A stretch of DNA of 42,915 bases from Bacteroidales bacterium (lineage in GTDB: Bacteria > Bacteroidota > Bacteroidia > Bacteroidales > UBA932). The position numbers and the translations under genes are program-made. Under the pieces are notes generated by a model. The model saw nothing but the letters and a program-made list of their open reading frames with translations. It was not told where the DNA came from and searched no databases. Positions 28,251 through 36,845 of this stretch are shown here, piece by piece. Numbering within the stretch: the first letter of the stretch is position 1; every line of letters starts with the position of its first letter. The DNA is taken from NCBI GenBank assembly GCA_015060255.1, contig SUYV01000016.1, positions 1-42,915 on the forward strand, given 5' to 3'.

Positions 28251-29354
28251 ATGATCAACTACAGCACTGACCCACGTATCATCCTGACCCTTGATACCGG
28301 AGGTACAAACATGGTTTTCGGAGCGATGCAGAGGGGCGAATTCATTGTCAAGCCACTGACGCTTCCCGCACACGCAGACAACCTTGACCTATGTCTTCAG
28401 ACCATGGTGGAAGGATTCAGGACCATCATAGACCAGCTTGACGAACGCCCTGCAGCGATAAGCTTCGCATTCCCGGGACCTGCCGACTACCCTAACGGCA
28501 TCATCGGAGGCCAGCTCCTGAACTTCCCGGCTTTCAGGGAAGGAGTAGCCCTCGGACCATATCTCAAAAAGAAATTCAGCATGCCGGTCTACATCAACAA
28601 TGACGGCGACCTCTACGCATATGGAGAGGCTCTCGGCGGCATTCTTCCTGAAATCAACGAGATGCTTGATGAATCAGGCAGCAGAAAGAGGTACCGCAAC
28701 CTGCTGGGATTCACCCTCGGTACAGGACTCGGTATCGGAATGGTTGTAAACGGTGAACTCAACAGAGGAGACAACTCCTGCATCGAGATGTTCAGCATCC
28801 CTTACCTCGGACACGAAGGAGTGTTTGCGGAGGAAGGAGCATCGATCAGAGCGGTAAAGCGCGTCTATGGCGAGCTTTCCGGCAATCCTGATCACGGATT
28901 GGAGCCGGTAGACATCTTTGAGATTGCCGAAGGCAGGCTCGAAGGAGATGTCGAGGCGGCGAAGGGAGCGTTCGCGCAGATGGGAAAGGTTCTCGGTGAT
29001 ACAATCGCCATGACAGTGTCCATCACAGACGGCCTGGTAGTGATAGGCGGAGGTCTTGCCGGAGCATATAAATATATGAAGGATGCGATGTTCGAGACTC
29101 TTCGTGGAAAAATGCGCAGACTAGGCGGTGAGCCGATCAGCAAGCTGGCCTCAAAGGTCTATGACCTGGACGATCCTGAAGAGATCAAACAGTTCCTCAA
29201 AGGTGAACAGAAAAGCATCAAGATCTACAACAGTGAGATCGAAGTCACATATGACCCACAGAAGCGCATCGGCGTAGGCCTTTCGAAGATAGGAGCCAAC
29301 AAGGCGGTATCCCTCGGTGCCTACACCTTCGCACTGCACCAGCTCAGCAGATAA
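28251..29354 (+). CDS. ROK-family sugar kinase
   Basis: Cytoplasmic 367-residue ROK-fold protein. The ATP-binding loop is LTLDTGGTN at the N-terminus. FAFPGPADYPNG, VYINNDGDLYAYGEA (with the catalytic Asp), LGFTLGTGLGIGMVVNGELN and VVIGGGLAGAY follow. There is no DNA-binding N-terminus, so it is a kinase rather than a NagC-type repressor. The usual ROK zinc motif CxCGxxGCxE is absent: the matching stretch reads YLGHEGVFAEEGAS. In this operon it most plausibly phosphorylates mannose freed by GH92/GH125 or GlcNAc freed by GH130. Substrate not decided by sequence. It lies 26 bases after the third GH92 gene. Confidence 0.88.
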   Translation: MINYSTDPRIILTLDTGGTNMVFGAMQRGEFIVKPLTLPAHADNLDLCLQTMVEGFRTIIDQLDERPAAISFAFPGPADYPNGIIGGQLLNFPAFREGVALGPYLKKKFSMPVYINNDGDLYAYGEALGGILPEINEMLDESGSRKRYRNLLGFTLGTGLGIGMVVNGELNRGDNSCIEMFSIPYLGHEGVFAEEGASIRAVKRVYGELSGNPDHGLEPVDIFEIAEGRLEGDVEAAKGAFAQMGKVLGDTIAMTVSITDGLVVIGGGLAGAYKYMKDAMFETLRGKMRRLGGEPISKLASKVYDLDDPEEIKQFLKGEQKSIKIYNSEIEVTYDPQKRIGVGLSKIGANKAVSLGAYTFALHQLSR

Positions 29355-29361
29355 TCTGACA

Positions 29362-30627
29362 ATGAAAAGCATAACAAAGACAGCAAATGCGATGATCATA
29401 CTGGTCATCGCATTTGTCGTTGCATCATGCGGCAACACTCGCAGGGTCAGCGAGCATACTCTTTTTGTTGCTGATATGGCAGACAGCATTCCTTATCGTA
29501 TTCCTACAATAGCCGTCATGCATAACGGAGACCTGCTGGCATTGGCGGACTACAGGCATTGCCTTCTGGACATCGGCTGGGGCAGAGTGGATATACATAG
29601 CAGGATGTCCCGAGACGGAGGAAGGACATGGAGCGACAAATCCATACTGATAGAGGGAACAGGAGTATCCAAGGCAACTGACTGCGGATTTGGAGATGCA
29701 GCTATAGTAGCAGACAGAGAAAGCGGAGAGGTACTTGTGGTAATGGTTTGCGGAGAGACAGTATATTGGCATCAGACTACGACACGCCAGAATCCGAACA
29801 GGGTCGCAGTCATCAGGAGCCATGACAATGGGAAGACATGGAGCCAATGGGAAGATATCACGGAGCAGGTCTATCCGCTATTCGATGACTGCGAGCATGG
29901 ATGTGTGCAGAGCTGTTTTGTGGCTTCCGGAAAGATCTTCCAGAGCAGGGTCATTAAAACAGGAAGTCATTATAGGATTTATGCCGCTTTGTGCGCCCGT
30001 CCGAATGGCAACAGGGTCATCTACAGCGATGACTTCGGAAGGACATGGAACGCTTTAGGTGGTCCTGATTCATTACCTGCCCCATCTGGTAACGAACCAA
30101 AATGCGAAGAACTTCCTGACGGAAGCGTTATTCTCAGCTCGAGAGCAAAAGGAGGACGCATATTCAACATATACAGGTATTCTGATGTATCTTCCGGAGC
30201 CGGGCAATGGGGGCAGCCAGCATTTTCCGGAGCGGAAAACGATGGATGCACAGCTGTCGCAAATTCGTGCAACGGAGAAATCCTGATCATACCGGCTATC
30301 AGCAAGGAAGACGGCAGGAAGGTCATGCTAGTCCTGCAATCGGTACCGCTTGGTCCTGGCAGAAGCAATGTCGGCATCTACTACAAGGAACTTCCGGAGG
30401 ATCTTGCATCAGTAACTCCTGAAGTGCTGGCTGCTGACTGGGATAAACCATATCAGGTATCCGAAAGCACATCCGCATACTCTACCATGATACCGCTGCC
30501 TGGAGGGAACATCGCCTTCTACTACGAAGAGCATGAAAATCACAACTGCAAAGGCGGCTACGACATGGTCTACAAAGAACTCACCCTATCCGAAATCACC
30601 TCTGGAACATACAAGGTTGTACGTTAG
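29362..30627 (+). CDS. GH33 exo-alpha-sialidase lipoprotein
   Basis: Predicted sialidase of 421 residues with lipobox FVVASC. Features: YRIP motif at about 45-48 (first Arg of the sialate-binding triad), Asp boxes SRDGGRTW (about 83-90), SHDNGKTW and SDDFGRTW, and near the C-terminus ESTSAYSTMIPLPGGNIAFY, the segment with the usual nucleophile Tyr. It would remove terminal sialic acid from complex or hybrid N-glycans. The start at 29362 lies 7 bases after the ROK stop and gives a normal signal peptide; an in-frame upstream ATG at 29317 would lie inside the kinase gene. Last gene of the operon, closed by the terminator at 30640-30676. Confidence 0.88.
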   Translation: MKSITKTANAMIILVIAFVVASCGNTRRVSEHTLFVADMADSIPYRIPTIAVMHNGDLLALADYRHCLLDIGWGRVDIHSRMSRDGGRTWSDKSILIEGTGVSKATDCGFGDAAIVADRESGEVLVVMVCGETVYWHQTTTRQNPNRVAVIRSHDNGKTWSQWEDITEQVYPLFDDCEHGCVQSCFVASGKIFQSRVIKTGSHYRIYAALCARPNGNRVIYSDDFGRTWNALGGPDSLPAPSGNEPKCEELPDGSVILSSRAKGGRIFNIYRYSDVSSGAGQWGQPAFSGAENDGCTAVANSCNGEILIIPAISKEDGRKVMLVLQSVPLGPGRSNVGIYYKELPEDLASVTPEVLAADWDKPYQVSESTSAYSTMIPLPGGNIAFYYEEHENHNCKGGYDMVYKELTLSEITSGTYKVVR

Positions 30628-30639
30628 ATACATATAAAA

Positions 30640-30676
30640 ATCGTCTCGGAAAACTGCTGTGTTTTTCCGAGACGAT
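30640..30676. terminator. Bidirectional intrinsic terminator
   Basis: Perfect 14-bp inverted repeat ATCGTCTCGGAAAA (30640-30653) / TTTTCCGAGACGAT (30663-30676) with a 9-base loop, A-rich on the left flank and ATTTCTTT on the right. It sits between the convergent sialidase and M3 peptidase genes, ending both the glycan and the nuclease operons. Confidence 0.93.
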
Positions 30677-30682
30677 ATTTCT

Positions 30683-32743
30683 TTACAGGCCGCGGGCGCG
30701 GGTGAGGGCTGCCGGATCCGGGTCGGCACCGCGGAAGCGGCGGTAGAGATCCATTGGCTCGTCGCTGCCGCCCTTCTCGAGGACATTGCGGCGGAATGAC
30801 ATGGCTGTCTCGCTGTCGAAGATGCCCTTCTGCATGAAGAGTTCGAAGGCATCCTTGTCAAGCACCTCTGCCCAGAGGTAGCTGTAGTAGCCTGCGCTGT
30901 ATCCGCCACTGAAGATGTGAGCAAAGTATGTGCTGCGGTAGCGTGGGATGATCTCGTCGATGAGACCCATCTCCTTGCAGGCTGCCGCTTCGAATTCTTC
31001 TACGAAGGATTTCTCGACTTCGCTCGAAATGACAGTCGAGTCGCTCGAAATGACAGTCGAGTCGCTCGGGAGCTCGGAGAGCATGTGCCACTTGAGGTCG
31101 AGGATGGATGCCGCCGCGAGTTCTGTGGTCATGAAGCCCTGGTTGAATGTGCCGGCCGCATTGATCTTGGCTACAAGCTCTGCAGGGATCACTTCACCGG
31201 TCTCATAATGACGAGCATACTCTGCGAGCACCTCGTCCTGGAATGCCCAGTTCTCCATGATCTGTGAAGGAAGCTCGACGAAGTCGCGCGCTACAGATGT
31301 TCCTGCCACGCTCTTGTATGTACACTGGCTGAGAAGGCCGTGGAGGGCATGTCCGAACTCGTGGAACATGGTCTCCACCTCATCGAGGGTGAGGAGGCCC
31401 GGCTTGCCGTCGACCGGCTTTGAGAAGTTGCCGACATTCACGATCACAGGACGGATTTCCTCGCCCTTGACGATTTCCTGGTTCACGAAGTTGTTCATCC
31501 ATGCTCCGCCCCTCTTGGTGCTGCGCGGGAAGTAGTCTGTGAGAAGAACGCCGATAAGGCTTCCGTCTGCATCTGTCACCTTGAAACCCTCTACGTCAGG
31601 ATGATATACAGGGATGCTGTCAAGCTGCTCGAAGTTGAGGCCGAAGAGCTTGTGGGCAGTATTGAATACGCCGGCACGCACATTCTCCATCTTGAAATAT
31701 GGCTTGGTCTGCTCCTCATCGAGCGCATACTTTGCCTTGCGCACCTTCTCTGCATAGTAAGCCCAGTCCCATGGCTCGATCTTCGAACCTTCTGGAAGAA
31801 GACCAGCCTTGATGTCCTCGTCCATGATTGCCTGCATGTCGACGATCTCCGCCTTTGCCTTCTCCACAGCCGGAGCCATGATGCCTGCAAGGAATGCATC
31901 GACCGCCTCAGGTGTTCCGGCCATCTTGTCGTGGAGGATCATCTGTGCAGGGTTTTCATATCCGAGAAGGTTTGCCTTCTCTATGCGGAGGGCCATCATC
32001 TTCATGATGAGGTCCTTGGTGTCGTTCTCATTGCCGTTGTTGCCGCGTGAAGCATATGCCTTGAACATCTTCTCGCGAAGAGCGCGGTCCTCTGTAGAAG
32101 CCATCGCTCCGCCATACTCGGAAATAGCCACACCGAACTCCTGCGCAAATGCATTGTTCTCGGCAAGAAGCCTGTTTCCGAATGTATTGGACAGTGACGA
32201 GAGCTCCATGTTGATCTCGCGCATTCTTGCCTGCTCTGCCTCGCCGAGGGCGATACCGTTGTTCACGAAGCTGTTGTAGAGCTTCTTGAGGGTCATCTTC
32301 TGCTCCTGATTGAGACCGAGGTTCTCCATGTCATTATAGAGCACCTCCACCTTCTTGAAGAAGTATGGGTTCATGAAGATATTGTCAGAGTGCGCTGAAA
32401 GCATCGGAAGCACCTGCTCCACGATCTTCTGGAGAGAGTCTGTTCCGTCTGTTTCCGAAAGGTTGAAGAGCACGCCGACAACCCTGTCGAGGATGGCGCC
32501 TGAGCACTCATATGCCTCCACTACATTCTCGAAGGTAGGGGCGTCCTGGTCAGCGATGATCGCATCGATCTCGCTCTGCTGCTGGCGGATGCCGGCCTCG
32601 ACTGCAGGAACGTAGTGCTTCTCCTGCACGGCCTCAAAGTCAGGAATTCCGTAAGGAGTGTTCCACTCAGTAAGGAATGGATTTGTTCTGTTGCAGGATA
32701 CTGCTGCCATGATAACTATAGCAATTAATGATAACTTTCTCAT
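30683..32743 (-). CDS. M3-family metallopeptidase lipoprotein (Dcp-like) with in-frame repeat insertion
   Basis: Zinc peptidase of the M3 (thimet/peptidyl-dipeptidase Dcp) family, 686 residues, lipobox AAVSC. The zinc site is FHEFGHALHGLL near residue 459, and the expected downstream helix with GYSAGYYSYLWAEVLDKDAF is present. Acts on peptides in the periplasm. Between WHMLSELPS and EEFEAAACKEMG the protein carries a repetitive DSTVISSDSTVISSEVEKS stretch (about 556-577), encoded by a tandem 21-bp repeat that is probably inserted. The frame is intact and the active site is downstream-complete, so the enzyme may still work. It is the last gene of the nuclease operon, two bases after the DUF5689 gene, and ends 6 bases before the terminator. 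Confidence 0.93.
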   Translation of the reverse strand: MRKLSLIAIVIMAAVSCNRTNPFLTEWNTPYGIPDFEAVQEKHYVPAVEAGIRQQQSEIDAIIADQDAPTFENVVEAYECSGAILDRVVGVLFNLSETDGTDSLQKIVEQVLPMLSAHSDNIFMNPYFFKKVEVLYNDMENLGLNQEQKMTLKKLYNSFVNNGIALGEAEQARMREINMELSSLSNTFGNRLLAENNAFAQEFGVAISEYGGAMASTEDRALREKMFKAYASRGNNGNENDTKDLIMKMMALRIEKANLLGYENPAQMILHDKMAGTPEAVDAFLAGIMAPAVEKAKAEIVDMQAIMDEDIKAGLLPEGSKIEPWDWAYYAEKVRKAKYALDEEQTKPYFKMENVRAGVFNTAHKLFGLNFEQLDSIPVYHPDVEGFKVTDADGSLIGVLLTDYFPRSTKRGGAWMNNFVNQEIVKGEEIRPVIVNVGNFSKPVDGKPGLLTLDEVETMFHEFGHALHGLLSQCTYKSVAGTSVARDFVELPSQIMENWAFQDEVLAEYARHYETGEVIPAELVAKINAAGTFNQGFMTTELAAASILDLKWHMLSELPSDSTVISSDSTVISSEVEKSFVEEFEAAACKEMGLIDEIIPRYRSTYFAHIFSGGYSAGYYSYLWAEVLDKDAFELFMQKGIFDSETAMSFRRNVLEKGGSDEPMDLYRRFRGADPDPAALTRARGL
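31014..31068. repeat. Tandem 21-bp repeat inside the M3 peptidase gene
   Basis: CGCTCGAAATGACAGTCGAGT occurs as two perfect copies at 31021-31041 and 31042-31062 with partial units on each side (TCGACTT before, CGCTCG after). Related in sequence to the palindromic element at 36818-36845 (shared TCGA-CGCTCG-A-TGACA core). Length divisible by three keeps the frame open. Confidence 0.9.
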
Positions 32744-32745
32744 TT

Positions 32746-33840
32746 CTATAATATTACATTGTTATTTTCATCATACCAAGGTGAACCGTCGGCCTTCTTT
32801 ACTCCGCTGAGGTCTATGAGGGTGAACTGCATCTCCGCCTCGAACTTGGTGAGGACGCCTGTGAAGGTCACTGTCGCCTCGCCGTCAAGGACAGGCTGAG
32901 GGATGTTCACATCAGACCATTTCGCGTAGCCGCTTGAACGCACCTGGAGATATCTCTTGTTGCCTGAAAGGCCTGGCATTTCGAAATACTGGTTCATAGT
33001 GTATGGCTGAGGCTTGATAAGGTCCTTGCGTTCTCCCACTGTCACGCCGTCATTCATGACAACCGCATCAAAGTCGCCGTTTTCAACATGCTCCTTGAAG
33101 AGGCTCTCTGACATCGCCCATGAGGTGATGTTCCAGTTGTGTCCGTCCTCGTCATCGAGGAAGAAGCGGTTCCAGTTGGACTTCTTGTCTGACTCCTTGA
33201 CGATGTTAGGGTCGATGTAGCCTATGAGGAACACGAGGTTGCTGTATTTGCAGTCCTCGATGGTCACAAGAGTGCCGAGATACTTGTCTTCATACACCTG
33301 GTTTCCAGCTATGGTCACCGGCTTGATGAGAGTCTTCTCGTCTGCCATCGCACCCTTGAACACATGGTTGTCGATGATGGCCGAATGCTCGAGATATGCT
33401 GTCTCGTACTCGCCTGTCTCGTCCTTGTATCCGATCTGGAGCATGCCTTCATAGCTTCCTACGGTAAGGTCGGTGCAGTCTACATAGATCCACTGGCCCA
33501 CCTTGTAGTCATTGTAGAGGCCGTTCTTTCCTATCTTGATCTCGATACCTCCTGTCGCATCCTGGATATAGAAGCTCTTGTAGATGTTTCCTGTCTTGTC
33601 AGATGTGATGATCTGTCCCTTGATGACGCAGTTCTTTGTGATGTCATATGGCTTGTTGCCGTTGTCAACGTACATCTGCTTCACCTCTGCAATAGGAGTG
33701 AACTTGCCGAAGTCTTCGTCGGTATAGATCTGCTGAGGCTCAGGATCAGGGTACTTGCCTTGGAACATCACCGGCTGGAACTCCTCGCATCCTGCGAAGA
33801 GAGCCGCTGCGGCCAATATTATTGTATAGATTTTCTTCAT
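32746..33840 (-). CDS. DUF5689 OB-fold-like lipoprotein
   Basis: Lipoprotein of 364 residues (lipobox ALFAGC) of the DUF5689 type, whose core looks like an OB-fold: IKGQIITSDKTGNIYKSFYI, then QDATGGIEIKIG and VGQWIYVDCTDLTVGSYEGM, with a C-terminal part ending in a second strand set around VTFTGVLTKFEAEMQFTLID. OB folds often bind nucleic acids or oligosaccharides. It is 3 bases after the TonB-dependent receptor gene and takes the place a SusD would hold, so I infer it is the receptor's surface partner. Function unproven. Confidence 0.85.
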   Translation of the reverse strand: MKKIYTIILAAAALFAGCEEFQPVMFQGKYPDPEPQQIYTDEDFGKFTPIAEVKQMYVDNGNKPYDITKNCVIKGQIITSDKTGNIYKSFYIQDATGGIEIKIGKNGLYNDYKVGQWIYVDCTDLTVGSYEGMLQIGYKDETGEYETAYLEHSAIIDNHVFKGAMADEKTLIKPVTIAGNQVYEDKYLGTLVTIEDCKYSNLVFLIGYIDPNIVKESDKKSNWNRFFLDDEDGHNWNITSWAMSESLFKEHVENGDFDAVVMNDGVTVGERKDLIKPQPYTMNQYFEMPGLSGNKRYLQVRSSGYAKWSDVNIPQPVLDGEATVTFTGVLTKFEAEMQFTLIDLSGVKKADGSPWYDENNNVIL

Positions 33841-33843
33841 ACC

Positions 33844-36807
33844 TTAGAATCTGAAATAGAGGTTCAACATATAGTTAATGCCCTGCATGTAGAAGTACTT
33901 CGAATCGAAGCGGTAGAACCTCTCGGCGCTCTCGCTGTCGATCAGACGGGTCTGCTCGTAACCTCCGGTCTTCACGCACCTGTTGTTGGTGATGTTCTGA
34001 AGGTTGAGAGAGAATCCGAAGTTGTACTTGCGGTCGATGTACCAAGACTTTCCGATGCTTGCGTTGAGCAGGAATACCGGCTTGAACTCCTCCTGAGCCG
34101 CCATGTACTCAACCTCAACCGGAGTGAAGATGCCGTCCGGGCCGTTCACTGCGAGATCTGTCCTGTAGCCAGGGTTCATGTCGAGGTATGACTTTGCAAA
34201 ATACTGGGCGTCAATCTCGAAGAACCAGTATGAGTTTGTACGGTAGTTCAGGCCGAGGTCAGCTGCGAGCTGAGGAGTAGAAGGCACGTAGTGCTTCTGG
34301 TTCTTCTCGACGATGTAGTTTCCGTCTACGTCAGTCTCATATGTCACGGCGCCGAAGTCGTCTGTGTACTTCTTGAAGATAGGATGACTTGCCCAATATG
34401 GAACCTGAGCATTGTCATGAACCACCTCTGCGCTGTTGTCCACTGTCTGAGTCATGCGCGGAGTCGAAGTGTAGATGTACTCACCCCAGCTGAGAGCACC
34501 CTCGACAGAGAGTCCCTGCACCGGAAGAGGTACCTTGAAACCGAGCTCGATGCCCATATGACGCTGGTCGATGCCGCTCATCGCGAAGTTGGTGAACGAG
34601 TTCTGCGAGTCGTCATAGAAGCTCATCATGTCGGTCTGATCCATGATCTTGGTGTAGAAACCGGTCACGCGGACATTGTAGCCGTTGTTGCTGTACTGGT
34701 AGTTGAGGTCGGCAGAAACGGTCTTCATGGTCTCGAGGTTAGGAACGAGAGAGTTCCTTGTACGAGGAGAGATGAATGACTGAGCAAATGTAGGAGCGTC
34801 GTTGAAGTATCCTCCGTTCGCATAGATTCTGTGGCCGCCTGCAAAGTGATACTGAAGGCCGAGCTTTGCAGAGTATGTGAAGAATTCAGGAGCTGCTGAC
34901 TTGCCCTTTGAAGTGATTGGAACAAGCTCGCCGTTTACTTTCTCATATGTAGTGAGATTTTTGTCGCCTACGATGAAGTCAGAACCGTCGTCATTGAGAC
35001 CTGGGAAGAGACCCTTTCTCACGAGACCGTCTCTCCAGAATGTCTCGTAACCTGCCTGGAGGGCGAGATTTGCCTTGAAGCCGCCGAGGTCGAGGGCTCC
35101 GTTCGCCCATACCTCTGCCTTGCGGATGTTTGCATAGTAGTCATAACCATACTTGTCACCCTGGAAGAGGATCTGTGCCGCTCCATGTTCGAGATAATAG
35201 TCAAGGTCGTTCTGGACCATCGCCTGGTTTGAAGCGAAGTCGCGCTCAGCGAACTGGTCGATGTTCACATAGTAGTCACCACCGAGAAGGTCGTCGAGCT
35301 TCTTGTAGTATTCCGTACGGTTCCACTTGTAGCTGAGACCACCTGTGAGGGTGAATATCCTGCTTGCATTCCACTTCACGTTGGCACCGAGATTTATATC
35401 ATTCTGGTCCACACGACGCTCCTCGATCACATATTTCGAGCGGGCCATGCCGTTTGCGTCGATATTGTTCCAGTTGACATTGTAGAGTCTGTCCCAGTTC
35501 AGGTGTGCATACTCAGGGATGTTCTCCTCCCATGCATACTGAGCCCAGGCTGCCTTCTCGGCATTCTGCCTTCCATAGTCAGGATCATCCATCCAGAAAT
35601 AGCTTGGAAGGTTGCGGTAGTAGTCCGGACGTGGGTCTGGAGCGTCATACCAGTCCATCGCTGTATATCCGTTCTTGCCTGTCCTCCAGAGCACTGTAGC
35701 GGAAGCCTCGAGGTCGTCTGTAGGATTTACGGTATACTTGAGGATGGTCACAGGCTCGAAGGTCTTGCGGACGCGGGCGTTGCGCACCCTGCCGTCCTGG
35801 TAGCCCCAGTTGCTGTTGTACATGTTGTCGCCCATCAGGTCATAAACCTCCTGGGTGGAAGCATTCTGCGCGCCACGCTGGCCCGGAGCCGCGAAGGTCA
35901 CGAGGCTGAGGCGATGGATGTCTCCGAACTTCTTCTCTACACCTGCATAATATGCGAAATTGCGGTAGAACACACCCTCAACCCAGTCGTTTCCGCCGAG
36001 ACGGGCAGACACGTTGAACGCATATGACCAGCCGTTGTCAAGCTCGCCAGAAGCATAAGTAGCCATGAGGCGGAGGCGGTAGAGGGCGCTGTTGGTAAGC
36101 GCGCTGAAACGCCAGCCCGGACGTACGCTTGAAGGCACAGCATGGATGTTGGTGACGCCGTTATATCCGCCGTAGCCATAGTCTGACACCTCGTTTCCTA
36201 CAGTTGTCTCCTTGCTCCTCATGGCCTCGTTGAGACCGCTCCAGAGAGAGTATGGAGAATATCCTGTGATGGCGTCGTTCATCCTGATGCCGCTGAGATA
36301 TACGTCCTGAGACTCATTGGTATATCCTCTGTTCTTGAAGCGGATTGAACTGAAGCCGAAGCTTGCGATGTTGGTGAACGGGTCGTTGCTTCCGAAAAGG
36401 ATCGAAGGAGCGTCCTCGAATCCCGAGTCGTCCATGTCGAACTCCGCGAAGTTGGAGTCATCGACATCTGTCACGATCTGCTCAACGACCATACCCACGA
36501 AGATGAGGTCCTTCACATAGCCTTCAATGGTCACATTGACATTGGCATCAAGGTATCCGTTCACCTTGATGGTCAGGTCATACATTCCGTTTGGAAGGTC
36601 TTCCATGAGGAAGCGGCCTTCCGCGTCAGATACTGCTGTCGCAACGGTCTCGCCGTTCTGCGAGAGCGTGAGGGCAGCGTCCGCGATAGGGGCCCTGCCG
36701 GCACGGTTGACGACCGTACCCTTGACTCCACCCCAGTCGCTCCTCTGAGCGAAGAGGGCGAAAGAGCAAAGCAGCGCCGCGATGAATAATAATGCTTTCT
36801 TTATCAT
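33844..36807 (-). CDS. TonB-dependent receptor without SusD partner
   Basis: Outer-membrane TonB-dependent transporter, 987 residues. Signal peptide ending LFAQ, carboxypeptidase-regulatory-like domain (about 27-100; KGTVVNRAGRAPIADAALTL), plug (about 140-235; FKNRGYTNESQDVYLSGIRM) and a barrel ending YFRF. It lacks the SusC plug pattern YVIDGVP, and no SusD gene is adjacent; instead it sits between a DUF5689 lipoprotein and two nucleases. I infer that it imports products of those nucleases (oligonucleotides, nucleosides or phosphate). A palindromic repeat lies just upstream of its start. Confidence 0.9.
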   Translation of the reverse strand: MIKKALLFIAALLCSFALFAQRSDWGGVKGTVVNRAGRAPIADAALTLSQNGETVATAVSDAEGRFLMEDLPNGMYDLTIKVNGYLDANVNVTIEGYVKDLIFVGMVVEQIVTDVDDSNFAEFDMDDSGFEDAPSILFGSNDPFTNIASFGFSSIRFKNRGYTNESQDVYLSGIRMNDAITGYSPYSLWSGLNEAMRSKETTVGNEVSDYGYGGYNGVTNIHAVPSSVRPGWRFSALTNSALYRLRLMATYASGELDNGWSYAFNVSARLGGNDWVEGVFYRNFAYYAGVEKKFGDIHRLSLVTFAAPGQRGAQNASTQEVYDLMGDNMYNSNWGYQDGRVRNARVRKTFEPVTILKYTVNPTDDLEASATVLWRTGKNGYTAMDWYDAPDPRPDYYRNLPSYFWMDDPDYGRQNAEKAAWAQYAWEENIPEYAHLNWDRLYNVNWNNIDANGMARSKYVIEERRVDQNDINLGANVKWNASRIFTLTGGLSYKWNRTEYYKKLDDLLGGDYYVNIDQFAERDFASNQAMVQNDLDYYLEHGAAQILFQGDKYGYDYYANIRKAEVWANGALDLGGFKANLALQAGYETFWRDGLVRKGLFPGLNDDGSDFIVGDKNLTTYEKVNGELVPITSKGKSAAPEFFTYSAKLGLQYHFAGGHRIYANGGYFNDAPTFAQSFISPRTRNSLVPNLETMKTVSADLNYQYSNNGYNVRVTGFYTKIMDQTDMMSFYDDSQNSFTNFAMSGIDQRHMGIELGFKVPLPVQGLSVEGALSWGEYIYTSTPRMTQTVDNSAEVVHDNAQVPYWASHPIFKKYTDDFGAVTYETDVDGNYIVEKNQKHYVPSTPQLAADLGLNYRTNSYWFFEIDAQYFAKSYLDMNPGYRTDLAVNGPDGIFTPVEVEYMAAQEEFKPVFLLNASIGKSWYIDRKYNFGFSLNLQNITNNRCVKTGGYEQTRLIDSESAERFYRFDSKYFYMQGINYMLNLYFRF

Positions 36808-36817
36808 AGTCTGAATC

Positions 36818-36845
36818 TGTCATCTCGAGCGAAGTCGAGAGATCT
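36818..36845. repeat. Dispersed palindromic repeat
   Basis: The 28-base element contains CTCGA-GCGAAG-TCGAG, a hairpin, flanked by TGTCAT and AGATCT. It fills the 38-base gap between the endonuclease stop and the TonB receptor start, and shares its core with the tandem repeat inside the M3 peptidase gene. Confidence 0.75.

Noticed and set aside
28251..29354. ROK protein as a NagC-like repressor of the locus
   Set aside because: It has no N-terminal helix-turn-helix; the ATP-binding loop begins within 20 residues of the start.
31014..31068. CRISPR-like array
   Set aside because: The units are contiguous 21-bp copies with no spacers and are inside a coding frame.
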